The notes beneath the pieces are model-generated. The model saw only the letters and a program-made list of their open reading frames with translations. It was not told where the DNA came from and searched no databases. Source: Gammaproteobacteria bacterium (GTDB taxonomy: Bacteria; Pseudomonadota; Gammaproteobacteria; Competibacterales; Competibacteraceae). Taken from it: a stretch of DNA of 61,472 bases. Positions within the stretch are counted from its first letter, which is position 1, and every line of letters begins with the position of its first letter. The stretch lies in the NCBI GenBank assembly GCA_024235035.1, contig JACKNE010000018.1:1-61472 (forward strand), in the 5' to 3' direction. Both the position numbers and the translations under genes were made by a program. Of the stretch, positions 28,200 through 36,410 are shown piece after piece.

Positions 28200-28853
28200 G
28201 TGAGTTCACGGTCTGAATGGGTGCTGTTCCGCCAACTGGGACACCAGGAGTACCCACTCGTCTTCGACGCCATGCGCGCGTTTACCGAGGTTCGCGATGC
28301 GGATACCTTGGATGAGTTGTGGCAGGTGGAGCATCCGCCTGTGTTCACCCAAGGGCTGGCTGGCAGGGCCGAGCATCTGCTGGCGCCGGGTGATATTCCG
28401 GTGATCCAGGCGGACCGCGGCGGGCAGGTCACCTATCACGGTCCAGGTCAGGTGGTGATCTACTGTTTGCTGGATGTACGGCGATTGGGTTTGAGTGTGC
28501 GGGGGCTGGTGACCGCGTTGGAACACGCGGTAATCGAACTGCTGGCGATGTATGGCATAGCGGCTCAAGCTAGGCCCGATGCGCCGGGCGTTTATGTCGA
28601 AGGCGTCAAAATCGCGTCGCTGGGTCTGCGCATCCGTCAAGGTCGTTCCTATCACGGTTTGAGTCTAAACGTGGATATGGATCTGGAACCATTCCAGCGC
28701 ATCGATCCTTGTGGTCAGCCTGGCCTGCGAATGACTCAGTTGCGTGATTTAGGCATTGGCCTGACACCCGCCGCCGCCGCTGAGGAGTTGTTGCCAGTTC
28801 TCAGTCGCCAACTCGGCTACATGCGCTTTCGCCGCATCGAGGGTCTACCTTAA
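28200..28853 (+). CDS. lipB: Octanoyl-[ACP]:protein N-octanoyltransferase
   Basis: The 217-residue enzyme transfers octanoyl groups from acyl carrier protein to lipoyl domains. Motifs include RGGQVTYHGPGQ near residue 74, the lysine in VEGVKIASLGLRI and the catalytic cysteine in DPCGQPGLRMTQL. A GTG at 28200 with AGAGGG just upstream best matches the family N-terminus; ATG codons at 28164 and 28182 are open in frame but lack a good ribosome site. It lies between ybeD and lipA. Confidence 0.92.
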   Translation: MSSRSEWVLFRQLGHQEYPLVFDAMRAFTEVRDADTLDELWQVEHPPVFTQGLAGRAEHLLAPGDIPVIQADRGGQVTYHGPGQVVIYCLLDVRRLGLSVRGLVTALEHAVIELLAMYGIAAQARPDAPGVYVEGVKIASLGLRIRQGRSYHGLSLNVDMDLEPFQRIDPCGQPGLRMTQLRDLGIGLTPAAAAEELLPVLSRQLGYMRFRRIEGLP

Positions 28854-28892
28854 TACGTAGATTTCCCATTTTTATCCGATCCAGGAATTTCC

Positions 28893-29888
28893 ATGTCCGA
28901 ATTCTTCCCGCATCTCCCCACTACGACATCACCTGCCAAATCCGCTGTAACCGGTGAAAAACTGCGCGGTGCAGATAAGGTCGCCCGTATTCCGGTCAAG
29001 ATTGCGCCGACCGATCTTAAACAACGAGCCCGTAAGCCAGCCTGGATTCGCGCACCATTCCCCGGTACGCCAGAGGTCCAGCGATTGAAGCAAATCCTGC
29101 GGGACCATCACCTGCACACTGTTTGCGAAGAAGCCAATTGCCCGAATCTTGGCGAATGCTTCGGTCACGGTACGGCGACCTTCATGATCATGGGCGATAT
29201 TTGCACCCGTCGTTGTCCGTTTTGCGATGTGGGGCATGGTCGACCCAACCCGCTCGATCTCCAGGAACCGGAGAATCTAGCGCGCACCGTGGCGGCGATG
29301 AATTTGCAATACGTGGTGATTACCTCGGTGGATCGGGATGATCTGCGTGACGGCGGTGCGGCGCATTTTGTGGACTGCATCCGGGCGGTGCGCGCGGCGC
29401 AACCGGGAATCGTCATTGAGGCGCTGACCCCGGACTTTCGCGGGCGTATGGGCGTAGCGCTGGATATCCTGCAGCAGGCGCCGCCAGATATATTCAACCA
29501 TAATCTAGAAACTGTGCCGCGTCTGTACCGGCAGGCCCGGCCCGGCGCCGACTACCAGTTCTCACTGGAATTGCTCCAGCATTTCAAGATGCGGCATCTG
29601 CAGGTCCCCACTAAATCGGGGCTGATGTTGGGGCTGGGGGAAACCCTGGAGGAAATTCGCGAGGTCATGCGTGATTTGCGTGCGCACGATGTAGAAATGC
29701 TGACTCTCGGCCAGTACCTGCAACCTAGCATTCATCACTTGCCGGTTGCGCGCTATGTGCCTCCGGAGGAATTTGAGCAATTGCGGGTGGACGGTGAGGC
29801 TATGGGCTTTACGCACGTCGCCTCGGCCCCGCTAGTGCGTTCATCCTATCACGCTGATTTACAGGCGAAAAATGCCGGAGTGGCGTAG
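28893..29888 (+). CDS. lipA: Lipoyl synthase
   Basis: The 331-residue radical SAM enzyme inserts two sulfur atoms into octanoyl groups on lipoyl domains. Both iron-sulfur clusters are visible: the auxiliary set CEEANCPNLGEC (about 79-90) and the radical SAM set CTRRCPFCD (about 105-113). The C-terminal RSSYHADLQ carries the serine ligand of the auxiliary cluster. The N-terminal 45 residues are a variable extension. AGGAA precedes the ATG. It directly follows lipB. Confidence 0.95.
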   Translation: MSEFFPHLPTTTSPAKSAVTGEKLRGADKVARIPVKIAPTDLKQRARKPAWIRAPFPGTPEVQRLKQILRDHHLHTVCEEANCPNLGECFGHGTATFMIMGDICTRRCPFCDVGHGRPNPLDLQEPENLARTVAAMNLQYVVITSVDRDDLRDGGAAHFVDCIRAVRAAQPGIVIEALTPDFRGRMGVALDILQQAPPDIFNHNLETVPRLYRQARPGADYQFSLELLQHFKMRHLQVPTKSGLMLGLGETLEEIREVMRDLRAHDVEMLTLGQYLQPSIHHLPVARYVPPEEFEQLRVDGEAMGFTHVASAPLVRSSYHADLQAKNAGVA

Positions 29889-29959
29889 AAACCCTACCGT
29901 AAAATTGCCCTCTCCCTAAGATCTGGGGGTCAGCATAGGGGAAAGGCTGGGGAAGCATC

Positions 29960-32107
29960 ATGGGTAGCTATCAAGCCTTGCTCAGTCTTGTCAATAATGC
30001 TGCTTTGTTGCTGGCGCTGGCTGTTCTCTACGATATCGCCTCCCCCGGTTCGGAACCGAATACTCGCTTCAAACAGGTGTTGATCGGCGTATGCATTGGC
30101 TTGATCGGCATCGTGCTGATGCTGAATCCTTGGATACTGGCGCCAGGGGTCATCTTCGATACCCGCTCGGTGTTGCTCAGCACGGCTGGTCTGTTCTTCG
30201 GGCCGGTTTCTGCGGTGATCGCCGCGACTATTGCCAGCCTTTTCCGGATTTATCAAGGCGGGTCCGGGGCCTGGACAGGCGTCATCGTGATCGTTGTTAC
30301 CACAGGATTGGGTCTGGCGTGGAGCCATTGGCGGCGCAGACCGCCTCAGCCGTTTACCTGGTCTGAGTTGTACATCTTCGGCATCGTGGTGCATAGCGCC
30401 ATGTTGCTCTGCATGTTGACTTTACCCTGGTCGATCGTGGTGGACACCCTGCGCGAGATCAGTCTACCGGTGATAGCGGTGTACCCTATTGCGACGGTTT
30501 TACTGGGAAAACTCCTGTCCCATCATGTCCAGCGCAGAGAAATCGGGAAGGCGCTCAAGACGGAAATTGTCGAGCGTAAGCAGACGGAAGAAGCCTTGCG
30601 TCTGAACGAGATCATGCTGACTACGGGAGCTCGTCTTACGCATCAAGGTAGTTGGATGTGGGATATTGAGAGTGACGTGTTTACGCCATCTGACGAATGG
30701 CGACGCATTCATGGTTGTGATGCGCTAACGCTTTCAATGGCACAGCTTTTACCCATTGCTCATCCTGAAGATCTACCGATGGTCCAGCACGCCTTCGAGC
30801 AGGGGCTAAAGTATGGCAAGCCCTATAACTTGGAACACCGTATTGTGCGGCAAGATAACGGGGAAGTCCGCTACATTGCAGCATATGGCCAAATCTTTTT
30901 TGGTAAAGCCGGTCAGCCTATTAAAATCATTGGGGTTGCACAGGATATCACTGATCGTAAGCAGGCCGAAGATGCATTGCAAGAAAGTGAGAAGCGTTTC
31001 CGCCGAGCGATTCAGGACGCACCTTTTCCGACTTTAATCCATGCTGAAGACGGTGAGATCCTCATGATCAATCGGGCTTGGCTAGAGATCACCGGTTATA
31101 CCCAAAGCGAAATTTCCACCATCGGCGATTGGACCGAACGCGCCTATGGCAAGCGTCAGCAGCAGGTGCAGGAAGGTATCGACCGTCTTTATGAGTTGGA
31201 TCGACCTTTGGCGGAAGGGGAGTTTGTAATCACTTGTCAGGATGGTCGCCAACGGGTCTGGGATTTCAGCACGTCGCCTCTATCCCAGACCGCGGATGGC
31301 CGACGCACGGTGATCAGTATTGCCGCTGATATCACTGACCGCAAGCAGGCCGAAGACGAGATCCATCGCTTGAATGCCAAATTGGAACAACGAGTTCGCG
31401 AACGCACCGCGCAACTGGAAGCAGCCAACAAGGAATTGGAGACCTTTGCTTATTCCGTTTCCCATGATTTGAAAGCCCCACTACGCGGCATTGACGGCTA
31501 CAGCCGCCTGCTGCTGGATGATTACGCTAGTCAACTCAATAAAGAAGGTCAGCTCTTTATAGAGAATATCCGGCAAGGTGTCGGACAGATGAGCCGATTG
31601 ATCGATGATCTGCTGGCCTACTCGCGCATGGAGCGCCGAGCTCTGCGGCGTGACATGCTTGATCTTCGCCAACTGATCGATAGCCTGATCGCCGAACGGG
31701 CAGGGGACATCATGGCCAGATGCGCAACGGTGCGGGTGGATTTGCCATTGTTGACGGTGTGGGCCGATCCCGAGGGATTGACTCAAGTGCTGCGCAATCT
31801 GCTGGACAACGCTTTTAAGTTTGGCTGTAAGGGGATACCGGTAGAGGTCGAAATTGGCGGGCGACCCGGTAATGCCTCGATTATTTTGTGGATAAAAGAT
31901 AATGGCATTGGCTTCGATTCAAGCTTTTGCGACCGTATCTTCGAAATCTTTCAGCGCCTGCAACGCACCGAGGACTATCCGGGCACCGGTATTGGTCTGG
32001 CAATCGCCCGCAAGGCGATGCAACGCATGGGGGGACAAATTTGGGCCGAAAGCACACTGGGCCAAGGGGCAACCTTTTTTCTGGAGCTTCCCTCTTATGA
32101 CGTTTGA
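29960..32107 (+). CDS. Membrane PAS sensor histidine kinase (5TM-LYT type)
   Basis: The 715-residue kinase begins with a 5TMR-LYT-like membrane block (about 1-190: alternating hydrophobic spans and a motif like NPWILAPGVIFDTRSVLLS). Two PAS/PAC modules follow (about 215-335 and 345-470), a coiled coil, then HisKA with the phospho-acceptor in SHDLKAPLRG near residue 501 and a HATPase domain (LRNLLDNAFKFG, DNGIGF, GTGIGLAIARK). The order matches phytochrome-like kinases paired with small response regulators. Its stop overlaps the next gene, a response regulator, by 11 nt. Confidence 0.9.
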   Translation: MGSYQALLSLVNNAALLLALAVLYDIASPGSEPNTRFKQVLIGVCIGLIGIVLMLNPWILAPGVIFDTRSVLLSTAGLFFGPVSAVIAATIASLFRIYQGGSGAWTGVIVIVVTTGLGLAWSHWRRRPPQPFTWSELYIFGIVVHSAMLLCMLTLPWSIVVDTLREISLPVIAVYPIATVLLGKLLSHHVQRREIGKALKTEIVERKQTEEALRLNEIMLTTGARLTHQGSWMWDIESDVFTPSDEWRRIHGCDALTLSMAQLLPIAHPEDLPMVQHAFEQGLKYGKPYNLEHRIVRQDNGEVRYIAAYGQIFFGKAGQPIKIIGVAQDITDRKQAEDALQESEKRFRRAIQDAPFPTLIHAEDGEILMINRAWLEITGYTQSEISTIGDWTERAYGKRQQQVQEGIDRLYELDRPLAEGEFVITCQDGRQRVWDFSTSPLSQTADGRRTVISIAADITDRKQAEDEIHRLNAKLEQRVRERTAQLEAANKELETFAYSVSHDLKAPLRGIDGYSRLLLDDYASQLNKEGQLFIENIRQGVGQMSRLIDDLLAYSRMERRALRRDMLDLRQLIDSLIAERAGDIMARCATVRVDLPLLTVWADPEGLTQVLRNLLDNAFKFGCKGIPVEVEIGGRPGNASIILWIKDNGIGFDSSFCDRIFEIFQRLQRTEDYPGTGIGLAIARKAMQRMGGQIWAESTLGQGATFFLELPSYDV

Positions 32108-32567
32108 AGCATCGAGTCTCCCTCTTCATCTTCAGGGTCATCAAGACCGACTGGTGCGCTCCATCCTTCTGGTGGAAGACAATCCGATGGATGTGGATTT
32201 GACGCTGCGCGCGTTCGCCCGCCGTAAGTTGGCCAATCCAGTGGAGGTAGCCCGCGACGGTGAGGAGGCGCTAGCCTGGATTCCGCGCTGGAAAATCGGC
32301 GAACCACTCCCAGTGGTGATCCTGTTGGATCTCAAGCTGCCCCGAGTAGATGGCTTGGAAGTGTTGCGTCAACTGAAGACCCATGCCGTTTGTCAAGCCG
32401 TGCCTGTTGTCATGTTGACCACCTCCGGCGAGGACCGCGACGTACAAGCAGCCTATCAGTTAGGGGCCAACTCCTATATCGTCAAACCAGTTGATTTTAA
32501 TCAATTTATAGAAGTCGCCACGCAAATTGAGTTGTACTGGTGTATTGTGAATGAACCACCCCGCTGA
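32097..32567 (+). CDS. Single-domain response regulator (Rcp1-like)
   Basis: The 156-residue protein is a stand-alone receiver. The acidic pair and phospho-acceptor site are visible (LLVEDNPMDVDLTLRAF at the start, VVILLDLKLPRVDG with the Asp near residue 80, the Thr in VVMLTTSGED, and the Lys in YIVKPVDF). There is no output domain, so it signals by protein contact, as in Rcp1-type phytochrome systems. The start overlaps the kinase gene, and the next gene begins 11 nt after its stop, so the three are one operon. Confidence 0.9.
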   Translation: MTFEASSLPLHLQGHQDRLVRSILLVEDNPMDVDLTLRAFARRKLANPVEVARDGEEALAWIPRWKIGEPLPVVILLDLKLPRVDGLEVLRQLKTHAVCQAVPVVMLTTSGEDRDVQAAYQLGANSYIVKPVDFNQFIEVATQIELYWCIVNEPPR

Positions 32568-32578
32568 AAATACCCCGA

Positions 32579-35461
32579 ATGAAAATACTCTATGTTGAGG
32601 ACAATCCGGTCGACGCCGATTTAGCGCAACGGGAACTGGCGCGATTGGCGCCCGATTTCGTTCTCGATACCGCTACTACGTTCCAGGAAGCCTTCCGTCT
32701 GTGCCAGGTGTCAGCATATGAGGTCGTACTGATTGACCTGCGGTTGCCCGATGGCAACGGTCTCGATTTACTAACGCATATTCGTGAGCACCAACTACCA
32801 ACAGCGGTGGTGATCCTGACAGGTTCCGGTTATCAGGAATCAGCAGTGGTTGCCCTCAAATCCGGCGCTGACGATTATCTGGTCAAGCGAGATGACTATT
32901 TGCAACGGCTGCCGCAAGCATTGCGAGACGCTCGGACCCGGTATCTAGTGGAGGTGGCGCGCAAATCCTACCCGTTGCGCGTGCTGTATGCCGAACATAA
33001 TCGCTTCGATATCGATCTGACTCGCCGTTACCTGATCCAGCATTTTCCCTATATTCATTTGACCGTGGTCAACGACGCCACCGGGTGTCTGGCGCGGTTG
33101 CCAAGTGAGCCATTCATCCCCCTAAACTATGAAGTTCTGCTGCTGGATTATCATCTGCCTGGCCTCAATGCCCTCGAAGTCACTAAGATTTTGCGGCAGG
33201 AACGCCATCTCGATCTACCGATCGTGTTGGTCACCAGCGAGGGCAGTGAAGAAACTGTTGCTCAAGCTCTGCGCCTGGGTGTCTCCGACTACCTGATTAA
33301 ACACCAAAACTACCTATACGAATTGCCCGCAGTGCTGGAGAAAGTCCATCACCAGGTGATGATGGCCCAGGAACACAGCGCCTTGCAGTCTGCGAAACGG
33401 CAATATGATGAATTGACAGCGCGCATCCCAGCGGGCGTCTATCGCTTTCGGATGCTGCATACAGGCGGGGCGCAATTCGATTACGTCAGTGGACGCTGGT
33501 GCGCCATGAACGGCTTGGATGCTCAGGCAGTGCTCGAAGATGCCGGGCTGGCGTTCGCGTTGGTCCATCCGGAGGATCGAGCGGAATTCGAGCGTCTCAA
33601 CGCAGAAATCCGGCTCGATCCGAAGATGTTTGCTTGGAAGGGACGTTTCCTCATTCATGGCGAAACGCGCTGGATGAGCATCGAGTCGCTGCCGACCCGG
33701 CTGGAAAATGGCGATGTGGTATGGGATGGCGTGCAGATCGATACCACTGAACGTTACCGGGCGAATGAGAAACAACGTTTGAGCGCTGCAGTGGTTGCCA
33801 ATACCCGCGATGGCGTGGTCATCACCGATTCGAAACCGGACATCCTGGCGGTCAACCCGGCCTATAGCGAGATGACCGGCTATAGCGAAGCGGAGGTGTT
33901 GGGCAAAAATCCGCGCTTGCTCCAATCCGGTCGCCATGATCGCGCCTTTTACCAAGCGATGTGGGCTAGCCTGCTGCAAACGGGTCATTGGCGCGGCGAA
34001 CTGTGGAATCGGCGCAAGGATGGTGAATTGTATCCCCAATGGCTGACGATCAGCGCTGTCCACGATGATCAAGGTGAAACCAGCCACTATGTAGGTATTC
34101 TCACCGACATCAGCCAGCTCAAGCAGACCGAAGCACAGTTGGAGCGGCTGGCGCATTACGACCCGCTGACCAATCTACCCAACCGACTGCTGGCGCAATT
34201 GCGGCTGGAGCATGCCGTGGACCAAGCAAAGCGGCATAGCTATTGGGTCGGCGTCTTGTATATCGATTTGGACCAGTTCAAGACGATCAATGACAGCCTG
34301 GGCCACTTGGTGGGTGACCAATTATTGCAAGTGTTGGCCCAGCGGCTCAGCCAGAGGTTTCGCCAAGAGGACACGCTGGCCCGGTTGGGAGGCGATGAGT
34401 TTTTGGTGGTGCTGGAATATTTGCAACGACCGGAAGAAGCAGCTTCGGTCGCTCAGAATATCATTGACTTGCTGGAACAGCCTTTGAATTTGACTGGCGA
34501 TCAGGATATCTATATCGGGGCCAGCGTCGGCATCAGTCTCTACCCAGATGATGGTTGTTCCGCCGCTGAATTGATCCAACATGCGGATACGGCGGTTTAC
34601 CAGGCCAAGGCCCAAGGGCGTAATACCTACCGGTTCTATACCGAAACTCTGACTCGCGCTGCTTACGAGCGACTTGATTTGGAAGGGCGGCTGCGACGGG
34701 CGTTGGGGCGCGGCGAGTTTCTGCTGCACTACCAGCCGCTGATATCGGTGCAGGGAAAGCGAATCGTGGGCGTCGAAGCATTGGTGCGCTGGCAACCGCC
34801 GGGCGAGGCGCTGGTATCGCCGATGCGCTTCATCCCGTTGGCTGAGGAAACCGGATTGATCGTACCGCTGGGAGAATGGGTGTTACGCACGGCCTGCGCC
34901 CAAGCGAAGGCTTGGTTGGATGCTGGGTGGCCACCTCTGCTGCTAGCCGTCAATCTCTCCGCCCGACAATTCCAGCAACCGAACCTGATCGATCAGATTT
35001 GTGCAGTGCTCACCGATACGGGGTTGCCGGCTGTCTATCTGGAGTTGGAGATCACCGAGAGTACCTTAATCGATCAAGGCCAGCAGGCGGTAGCCGCTAC
35101 CCTGGCGGCGCTCAAGGAACTGGGGGTACGGTTGGCCATTGATGATTTTGGTACTGGTTACTCTTCGCTGGCTTACCTGAAGCGGTTTCCCATCGATAAG
35201 CTGAAAATCGACCAGAGCTTCGTGCGCGATATCCCCCAAGATTCAAGTGATATGGAAATCGCCGCCGCTATCATTGCCCTAGCGCGCAACCTCCACCTGG
35301 AGGTACTGGCCGAAGGCGTGGAGACCGAAGATCAGCTAGCCTTCCTGCGTGAGCGGGATTGCGATACCTGGCAGGGCTATTTATTCAGCCGGCCAGTACC
35401 CGCAGCGGATCTGGCAACCTTGTTGAGTCAGGGGCTGAGGCTGGGTCAACTGTCCTGTTGA
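32579..35461 (+). CDS. REC-REC-PAS-PAS-GGDEF-EAL response regulator
   Basis: The 960-residue protein has two receiver domains (1-120 with LIDLRLPDGNG; about 135-265 with LLLDYHLPGLNA), two PAS regions (about 280-395 and 400-515), a GGDEF domain with the intact loop RLGGDEF near residue 602, and an EAL domain beginning GVEALVRW near 730. The EAL catalytic residues look complete (NLSARQF, ELEITESTL, DDFGTGYSSL, KIDQSFV), so it may both make and degrade cyclic di-GMP under control of the kinase upstream. Its end overlaps a convergent unknown gene by 77 nt. Confidence 0.92.
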   Translation: MKILYVEDNPVDADLAQRELARLAPDFVLDTATTFQEAFRLCQVSAYEVVLIDLRLPDGNGLDLLTHIREHQLPTAVVILTGSGYQESAVVALKSGADDYLVKRDDYLQRLPQALRDARTRYLVEVARKSYPLRVLYAEHNRFDIDLTRRYLIQHFPYIHLTVVNDATGCLARLPSEPFIPLNYEVLLLDYHLPGLNALEVTKILRQERHLDLPIVLVTSEGSEETVAQALRLGVSDYLIKHQNYLYELPAVLEKVHHQVMMAQEHSALQSAKRQYDELTARIPAGVYRFRMLHTGGAQFDYVSGRWCAMNGLDAQAVLEDAGLAFALVHPEDRAEFERLNAEIRLDPKMFAWKGRFLIHGETRWMSIESLPTRLENGDVVWDGVQIDTTERYRANEKQRLSAAVVANTRDGVVITDSKPDILAVNPAYSEMTGYSEAEVLGKNPRLLQSGRHDRAFYQAMWASLLQTGHWRGELWNRRKDGELYPQWLTISAVHDDQGETSHYVGILTDISQLKQTEAQLERLAHYDPLTNLPNRLLAQLRLEHAVDQAKRHSYWVGVLYIDLDQFKTINDSLGHLVGDQLLQVLAQRLSQRFRQEDTLARLGGDEFLVVLEYLQRPEEAASVAQNIIDLLEQPLNLTGDQDIYIGASVGISLYPDDGCSAAELIQHADTAVYQAKAQGRNTYRFYTETLTRAAYERLDLEGRLRRALGRGEFLLHYQPLISVQGKRIVGVEALVRWQPPGEALVSPMRFIPLAEETGLIVPLGEWVLRTACAQAKAWLDAGWPPLLLAVNLSARQFQQPNLIDQICAVLTDTGLPAVYLELEITESTLIDQGQQAVAATLAALKELGVRLAIDDFGTGYSSLAYLKRFPIDKLKIDQSFVRDIPQDSSDMEIAAAIIALARNLHLEVLAEGVETEDQLAFLRERDCDTWQGYLFSRPVPAADLATLLSQGLRLGQLSC

Positions 35462-35951
35462 TAGAGACACCCCCGTCAGCCGGCTGGGCGGGATCGAATT
35501 GTGGGGACGTGGTTGCTGGTGGTAACCGCTTGCGGGTTAGGCCGACCTTGAGTCGGTTCTTATACCCATCGAGCAGCTTCAGCGTATTCTCGGCATATTC
35601 CCGCGAAGAAATTTCGTCGGCAATATAATGCTGCAAGAGCTTCAGCCAGAACGCATGAATCTCGCAGTGCGCCGACCGGGACTCTCCCGCCAGCGGGCAA
35701 TCGGGACATCGCTCCTTGGCCAGGGTCTGGGCAACTGCTTTTTTTTGCCACTGTCGTCGATACTGCTGAGCGTACGCTCCGATCCATTCCATGGCCCGCA
35801 CATCCCGCTCGCTATCGGGAAATTGCTCGACATAGCGTTCGATAGCGGCGATCTGCCGGAGTAAAAATTCTGCGTCGGATACCTCCCTGTTCTGAGCACC
35901 GCACATAAAACGGGTGATCAACGCTAACATGGGGTCGTCTACGATATACAT
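35385..35951 (-). CDS. Uncharacterised protein with Cys/His cluster
   Basis: The 188-residue product is not one I recognise. From residue 35 to 80 it is helical (ERYVEQFPDSERDVRAMEW), then comes CPDCPLAGESRSAHCEIH (about 95-112), a possible metal-binding CxxC...CxxH group, and a helix FWLKLLQHYIADEI. The last 45 residues are low in structure and overlap the end of the GGDEF-EAL gene on the other strand. The start at 35951 (MYIVDDPMLALITRFM) is a guess; a longer frame begins at 36017. Its position behind a signalling operon suggests, but does not show, a related role. Confidence 0.6.
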   Translation of the reverse strand: MYIVDDPMLALITRFMCGAQNREVSDAEFLLRQIAAIERYVEQFPDSERDVRAMEWIGAYAQQYRRQWQKKAVAQTLAKERCPDCPLAGESRSAHCEIHAFWLKLLQHYIADEISSREYAENTLKLLDGYKNRLKVGLTRKRLPPATTSPQFDPAQPADGGVSINRTVDPASAPDSTRLPDPLRVLAG

Positions 35952-36017
35952 GATTTTTCTTGCTGGCCGACGGTAACAACCGAATAAGACTATAGCAAGA
36001 ATTTGTGCGGTGCACAA

Positions 36018-36410
36018 AAAAATCTACCGATTGATCGACCACCGTGCGCCAAACGAACCTACCGATTACCTCACCTTGGGCAAAGGGTGGTTCGCGGTCG
36101 GCGAGAGGATTTCAGCCAGTCGCCGTATCTCGGGCATGCCGCTCTCTATGGTGAATAAACCAGGCAACTTGACCGCTGATTTGGATTTTTCTAGTTGGGT
36201 TTGTATTGAGATTCGAATCGCCTTTGTCAGAATGGCTTTTTTAAATTGCATAGAAAAAATCAAGTGTTTATTTTAAAGTGCTCTACATTTTATCAATCAG
36301 AGATAGCCAATTAAATAAAGCGCCATATATGTAATATTTTTAAGAGAAAATGCACATTGAGATGACCTAGCTCAACCTTATCCCATTCTCTCGCTCGAAG
36401 CCACCGCGCC
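36018..36410. other. A+T-rich gene-free interval
   Basis: Nearly 400 nt without a convincing gene. The right half (36240-36370) is strongly A+T-rich and probably contains the promoter of the DedA/PAP2 gene. Short open frames on both strands lack ribosome sites and show no family motif. Confidence 0.55.

Noticed and set aside
36010..36276. Short open frames on both strands upstream of the DedA/PAP2 gene
   Set aside because: They overlap each other antisense, lack ribosome sites and lie in A+T-rich sequence.
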